NCBI GenBank assembly: GCA_964597445.1
Contig: CAZQXO010000073.1
Span: forward strand, 1 to 7,010
Length of the DNA: 7,010 nucleotides
Direction of reading: 5' to 3'
Origin: UBA10649 sp964597445
Lineage (GTDB): Bacteria > Actinomycetota > Actinomycetes > S36-B12
The notes under the pieces are model-generated. The model was not told where the DNA came from. It was given only the letters and a program-made list of their open reading frames with translations, and searched no databases. Below, one piece after another: positions 5,396 to 7,010 of the stretch; position 1 is the first letter of the stretch; each line of letters starts with the position of its first letter. The translations under genes were made by a program, and so were the position numbers.

Positions 5396-6058
5396 ATGTC
5401 CCTGCCCGTGCGGCGTGAGCGGCGCACGAGCGCGCTCGGGGCGCCGCGCCCCTGGACGCCTGTCGTCGTCGGTGCGCTCCTGGGCGTGGTGACAGGTGGA
5501 CTCCTGACGCTTCCCGAGCCCTCCCTTGCGGCTGTGACGGTCCTGGGCGTGGTCGGTGCCGTGGCAGCCCTGTGGGCGCAGGAGGCGCGCACTCGCGCCC
5601 GGTCTCGAACCCGCGCCCGCGCGATCGAGGAGCAGGTCCCGGTGCTCGCCGATCTGCTGGCCCTCGGTGTCTCGGCGGGTGTCGCGCCCGTGGCGGCGAT
5701 GGACCGTGCCGCTCGGCATCTCTCCGGTCCACTGGGCGAGGACATCACCGCGGCCATGGATCGCGTGCGTGCAGGCGAGGCTGTCGAGGCAGTGCTCGTC
5801 GACCTCGGACGGAGTTCCCCGAGCCTGAGCCGCCTCGTCGAATCGATGCTCATCGCGCTCGACCGCGGCACTCCACTGGCGGATGTCCTGCGCGCGCAGG
5901 CCCTCGATGCGCGCGCGGAGGAACGTCGCCGGCTGATGGAGTCCGCCGGTCGGAAGGACGTCGCGATGCTGGCGCCGATCGTGTTCCTCGTGCTGCCCAG
6001 CGTCGTCCTGATCGCCCTGTTCCCTGCCGTGCGAGCGCTCGAGGTGGTCGTGTCGTGA
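5396..6058 (+). CDS. tadC: TadC-like GspF/T2SSF-domain inner-membrane protein
   Basis: 220 residues from the ATG at 5396 (MSLPVRRERR). Two hydrophobic segments near 21-39 and 43-60 are followed by a cytoplasmic, strongly basic stretch ARTRARSRTRARAIEEQ (64-80). The T2SSF domain follows (about 78-185: VPVLADLLALGVSAGVAP, then SLSRLVESMLIALDRGTPLADVL), and a final membrane segment (about 190-212: MLAPIVFLVLPSVVLIALF). Together with TadB it forms the membrane platform that CpaF drives. The size and the tail after the domain fit the short actinobacterial TadC. The start is uncertain: the frame is open back into the gap, and only a weak GCAGAG precedes this ATG, so a start inside the gap cannot be excluded. 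The gene ends 55 bp before the pilin gene. Being downstream of the gap it could in principle be TadB, but its position just before the pilin favours TadC. Confidence 0.85.
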   Translation: MSLPVRRERRTSALGAPRPWTPVVVGALLGVVTGGLLTLPEPSLAAVTVLGVVGAVAALWAQEARTRARSRTRARAIEEQVPVLADLLALGVSAGVAPVAAMDRAARHLSGPLGEDITAAMDRVRAGEAVEAVLVDLGRSSPSLSRLVESMLIALDRGTPLADVLRAQALDARAEERRRLMESAGRKDVAMLAPIVFLVLPSVVLIALFPAVRALEVVVS

Positions 6059-6071
6059 GAGCGGACGACGT

Positions 6072-6087
6072 CGGGGAGAGGTTCCCG
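6072..6087 (+). other. Small intercistronic hairpin between tadC and the pilin gene
   Basis: CGGGGA (6072-6077) can pair with TTCCCG (6082-6087), with one G-U pair, around a GAGG loop. After one mismatch two further pairs are possible (6069-6070 with 6089-6090). No T-run follows, so it is not a normal terminator. It sits just before the strong Shine-Dalgarno sequence of the pilin gene and could protect or set the 5' end of a processed pilin mRNA. Such a short GC stem may also be chance. Confidence 0.3.
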
Positions 6088-6094
6088 TCGAAAC

Positions 6095-6106
6095 AGAGGA
6101 GAGAGG
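6095..6106 (+). promoter_or_regulatory. Strong purine-rich Shine-Dalgarno region of the pilin gene
   Basis: AGAGGAGAGAGG contains two overlapping good Shine-Dalgarno cores, AGGAG (6097-6101 region) and GAGAGG ending 7 nt before the ATG at 6114. It is the strongest ribosome site in the window, consistent with a structural subunit made in larger amounts than the rest of the operon, and it fixes the start among three nearby ATGs (6114, 6120, 6123). Confidence 0.65.
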
Positions 6107-6113
6107 TCTGATC

Positions 6114-6296
6114 ATGAGGATGATGCGCAGGTACCTGCACCAGCTGCTGGGCCACGTCGACGACCGGGGCGACGTCCCGGGCTGGGTCCTGGTGACCGTG
6201 ATGAGTGCCGGTCTCGTGACGGCGCTCTGGCTCGTCGCCGATGAGCAGCTGACCTCCGTGCTCGGCCGTGCCATCGGCTCCGTCTCCGCGCCCTAG
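6114..6296 (+). CDS. Small pilin-like protein (DUF4244/Flp position), atypical
   Basis: A 60-aa protein in the place of the Flp/DUF4244 pilin of actinobacterial tad operons. It has a short basic leader (MRMMRRYLHQLLGHVDDRG, 1-19) and one hydrophobic helix (about 21-43: VPGWVLVTVMSAGLVTALWL), then a short polar tail (DEQLTSVLGRAIGSVSAP). This is the architecture of a class III prepilin cut after a Gly. Gly19 is the natural cut site, but the mature start would be DVPGWV: Gly-Trp stands where Flp pilins and DUF4244 proteins carry Glu-Tyr at +5/+6. It may therefore not be processed or assembled in the standard way. The context (between TadC and two TadE-like proteins), its size and its strong Shine-Dalgarno sequence support a major pilin. 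An alternative is a small membrane accessory protein. The stop at 6294-6296 lies 4 nt before the next gene, so translation is probably coupled. Confidence 0.75.
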   Translation: MRMMRRYLHQLLGHVDDRGDVPGWVLVTVMSAGLVTALWLVADEQLTSVLGRAIGSVSAP

Positions 6297-6300
6297 AGCG

Positions 6301-6711
6301 GTGGCTCGCATCGCCGAGCGCGCCGCGCGTCAGGCGCGGCGTGGGGATCGGGGCAGCGCCGCCGTCGACTTCGTCCTCGTGGCGCCGATCGTCCTGCTGC
6401 TGACCGTCGGGGTGCTCCAGATCGGCCTGGCCCTGCACGTGCGCGCGACGCTGACCTCGGCGGCCGCGGAAGGCGCGCGTGCTGCGTCGCTGGCCGGCGC
6501 CGATGCTGCTGCCGGAGTGGCACGCACGCGCATGCTGCTGGGCGAGAGCCTGGTCGGGGCCGTGGTGCGCGACATCGGCGGCGGTCTCGTCGACGCAGGC
6601 GGCGTCCAGGCCGTGGTCATCAGGATCGATGCGGACCTCCCCCTGCTCGGACTGCTCGGCCCAGGCGCCCTGACCGTGGAAGGTCGAGCCCTGGTCGAGG
6701 GGTGGACGTGA
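6301..6711 (+). CDS. tadE: TadE-like minor pilin (pseudopilin)
   Basis: A 136-aa protein with a short basic leader (MARIAERAARQARRGDRG, 1-18). A single hydrophobic helix (about 22-46: VDFVLVAPIVLLLTVGVLQI) follows, then a helical and extended periplasmic domain ending in VEGRALVEGW. The motif RGSAAVDFVLVAPIV is the TadE/TadG signature. Cleavage would fall after Gly18, and Asp23 takes the place of the usual Glu at +5. The GTG at 6301 is preferred because it lies 4 nt after the pilin stop and gives a normal leader. Another GTG at 6268 would add 11 Pro-rich residues and overlap the pilin gene by 29 bp. Neither has a good Shine-Dalgarno, so re-initiation by ribosomes finishing the pilin gene is likely. 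It overlaps the next gene by 4 bp. Minor pilins of this kind are thought to act in pilus initiation or anchoring. Confidence 0.88.
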   Translation: MARIAERAARQARRGDRGSAAVDFVLVAPIVLLLTVGVLQIGLALHVRATLTSAAAEGARAASLAGADAAAGVARTRMLLGESLVGAVVRDIGGGLVDAGGVQAVVIRIDADLPLLGLLGPGALTVEGRALVEGWT

Positions 6712-7010
6712 GCATCACCACCGACGACCACGGGTCGGCGATCGTGGAGTTCCTCGGCATCGGCATCGGCATGCTCGTCCCGATCGTGTACGTGCTCCTC
6801 GCGGCCGCGGGTGTCCAGGCGGGTGTCTATGCGAGCACCCAGGCCGTCCGGGAGGCCGGTCGAGCGTTCGTGTCGTCAGCGACTCCCGAGGAGGCGCACC
6901 TGCGCGCGGCCGCGGCAGCTCGCATGGCCTTCGAGGATCACGCCATCGCCCTGCCCGAGGACGCCCTGACCGTCACCTGCGTCGGTGGCCCCTGCCTCAC
7001 GCCGGGAACC
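6708..7010 (+). CDS. Second TadE-like pseudopilin, N-terminal part (3' end outside window)
   Basis: The frame starts at GTG 6708 inside the stop of the upstream gene (GTGA overlap, 6708-6711), which implies translational coupling. It stays open for 101 codons to the window edge. The leader is very short and acidic (MSITTDDHG, 1-9). Cleavage after Gly9 would leave SAIVEF, with the canonical Glu14 at +5, unlike its two neighbours. A hydrophobic helix covers about 12-35 (containing GIGIGMLVPIVYVLLAAAGV), followed by a helical domain with an Ala-rich stretch (67-72). Cys91 and Cys96 (TCVGGPC) could form a disulfide outside the cell. The last gene of the corresponding mycobacterial cluster (Rv3654c/Rv3655c) is similar in position. 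Assignment is by N-terminal motif and context; the protein's full length is unknown. Confidence 0.85.
   Translation, partial: MSITTDDHGSAIVEFLGIGIGMLVPIVYVLLAAAGVQAGVYASTQAVREAGRAFVSSATPEEAHLRAAAAARMAFEDHAIALPEDALTVTCVGGPCLTPGT

Noticed and set aside
4718..6058. Single 446-residue CpaF-TadC fusion
   Set aside because: The joint depends on translating 100 N. The two halves belong to different families, the CpaF ATPase core is missing, and frame agreement has a one-in-three chance.
5057..6274. 405-codon open frame on the minus strand across the second gap
   Set aside because: It is antisense to cpaF, tadC and the pilin gene, low in domain-like features, and spans N bases.
6268..6300. Earlier GTG start for the first TadE-like gene
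   Set aside because: It would overlap the pilin gene by 29 bp and add a Pro-rich extension. The GTG at 6301 gives a normal pseudopilin leader.
1..7010. tRNA, rRNA, CRISPR array, insertion sequence or prophage genes
   Set aside because: I saw no cloverleaf-like sequence, spaced direct-repeat array, transposase motif or terminal inverted repeats in the readable sequence.

Overview
The window looks like chromosome from a high-GC Gram-positive bacterium (Actinomycetota, most likely Micrococcales). The evidence is strongly G/C-biased third codon positions, GTG starts, leaderless-type promoters of the form TAnnnT followed by 6-9 nt and a start codon, and gene content that is diagnostic for actinobacteria (a DUF3107 protein beside a FasR-like TetR regulator, and a compact Tad/Flp pilus operon). 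I cannot name a genus. Two runs of exactly 100 N (2613-2712 and 5267-5366) look like assembly gaps of unknown true size. Each one cuts a gene.

Left block (1-4625). The C-terminal part of an orphan ParA/Soj-type ATPase (1-447, +) converges on and overlaps by 17 bp an RhlE-type DEAD-box RNA helicase (431-1969, -). The helicase diverges across 44 bp from a ferritin-like protein (2014 to the first gap, +). Beyond the gap come a 73-aa DUF3107 protein (2725-2946, -) and a FasR-like TetR regulator (3000-3635, -). The regulator diverges from an alpha/beta hydrolase (3681-4625, +), and a perfect 12-bp palindrome, TACTCGCGAGTA, lies between the two start codons. From memory, the set ParA / RhlE / ferritin-like / DUF3107 / TetR corresponds to the Mycobacterium tuberculosis neighbourhood Rv3213c / Rv3211 / Rv3210c / Rv3208A / Rv3208, so it appears to be an old conserved actinobacterial block.

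Right block (4718-7010). This is a Tad-type pilus/secretion operon, all on the + strand: the CpaF/TadA ATPase N-terminus (4718 to the second gap), a TadC-like GspF-domain membrane protein (5396-6058), a 60-aa pilin-like protein (6114-6296), a TadE-like pseudopilin (6301-6711) and a second TadE-like protein (6708 to the window end). The second TadE-like gene starts in a GTGA overlap and is still open at the edge. The order matches the mycobacterial Rv3659c-Rv3654c cluster as I recall it, so TadB and the catalytic half of CpaF should lie in the second gap. The TadZ/Ssd-type ParA gene that often heads such clusters is absent, and the hydrolase sits there instead.

Regulation. Genes that begin a transcription unit (rhlE, ferritin-like, tetR, hydrolase, cpaF) all have a TAnnnT -10 hexamer 6-9 nt before the start codon, while DUF3107 and the pilin have clear Shine-Dalgarno sequences. 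The FasR-like regulator probably controls itself and the hydrolase through the palindrome, which suggests a lipid-related role for the hydrolase. I found no wholly unknown system. The most unusual items are the pilin-like protein that lacks the Glu-Tyr of Flp/DUF4244 pilins, the palindromic operator, the 8-residue tandem repeats in the helicase tail, and the CACAGCATC repeats ahead of cpaF.
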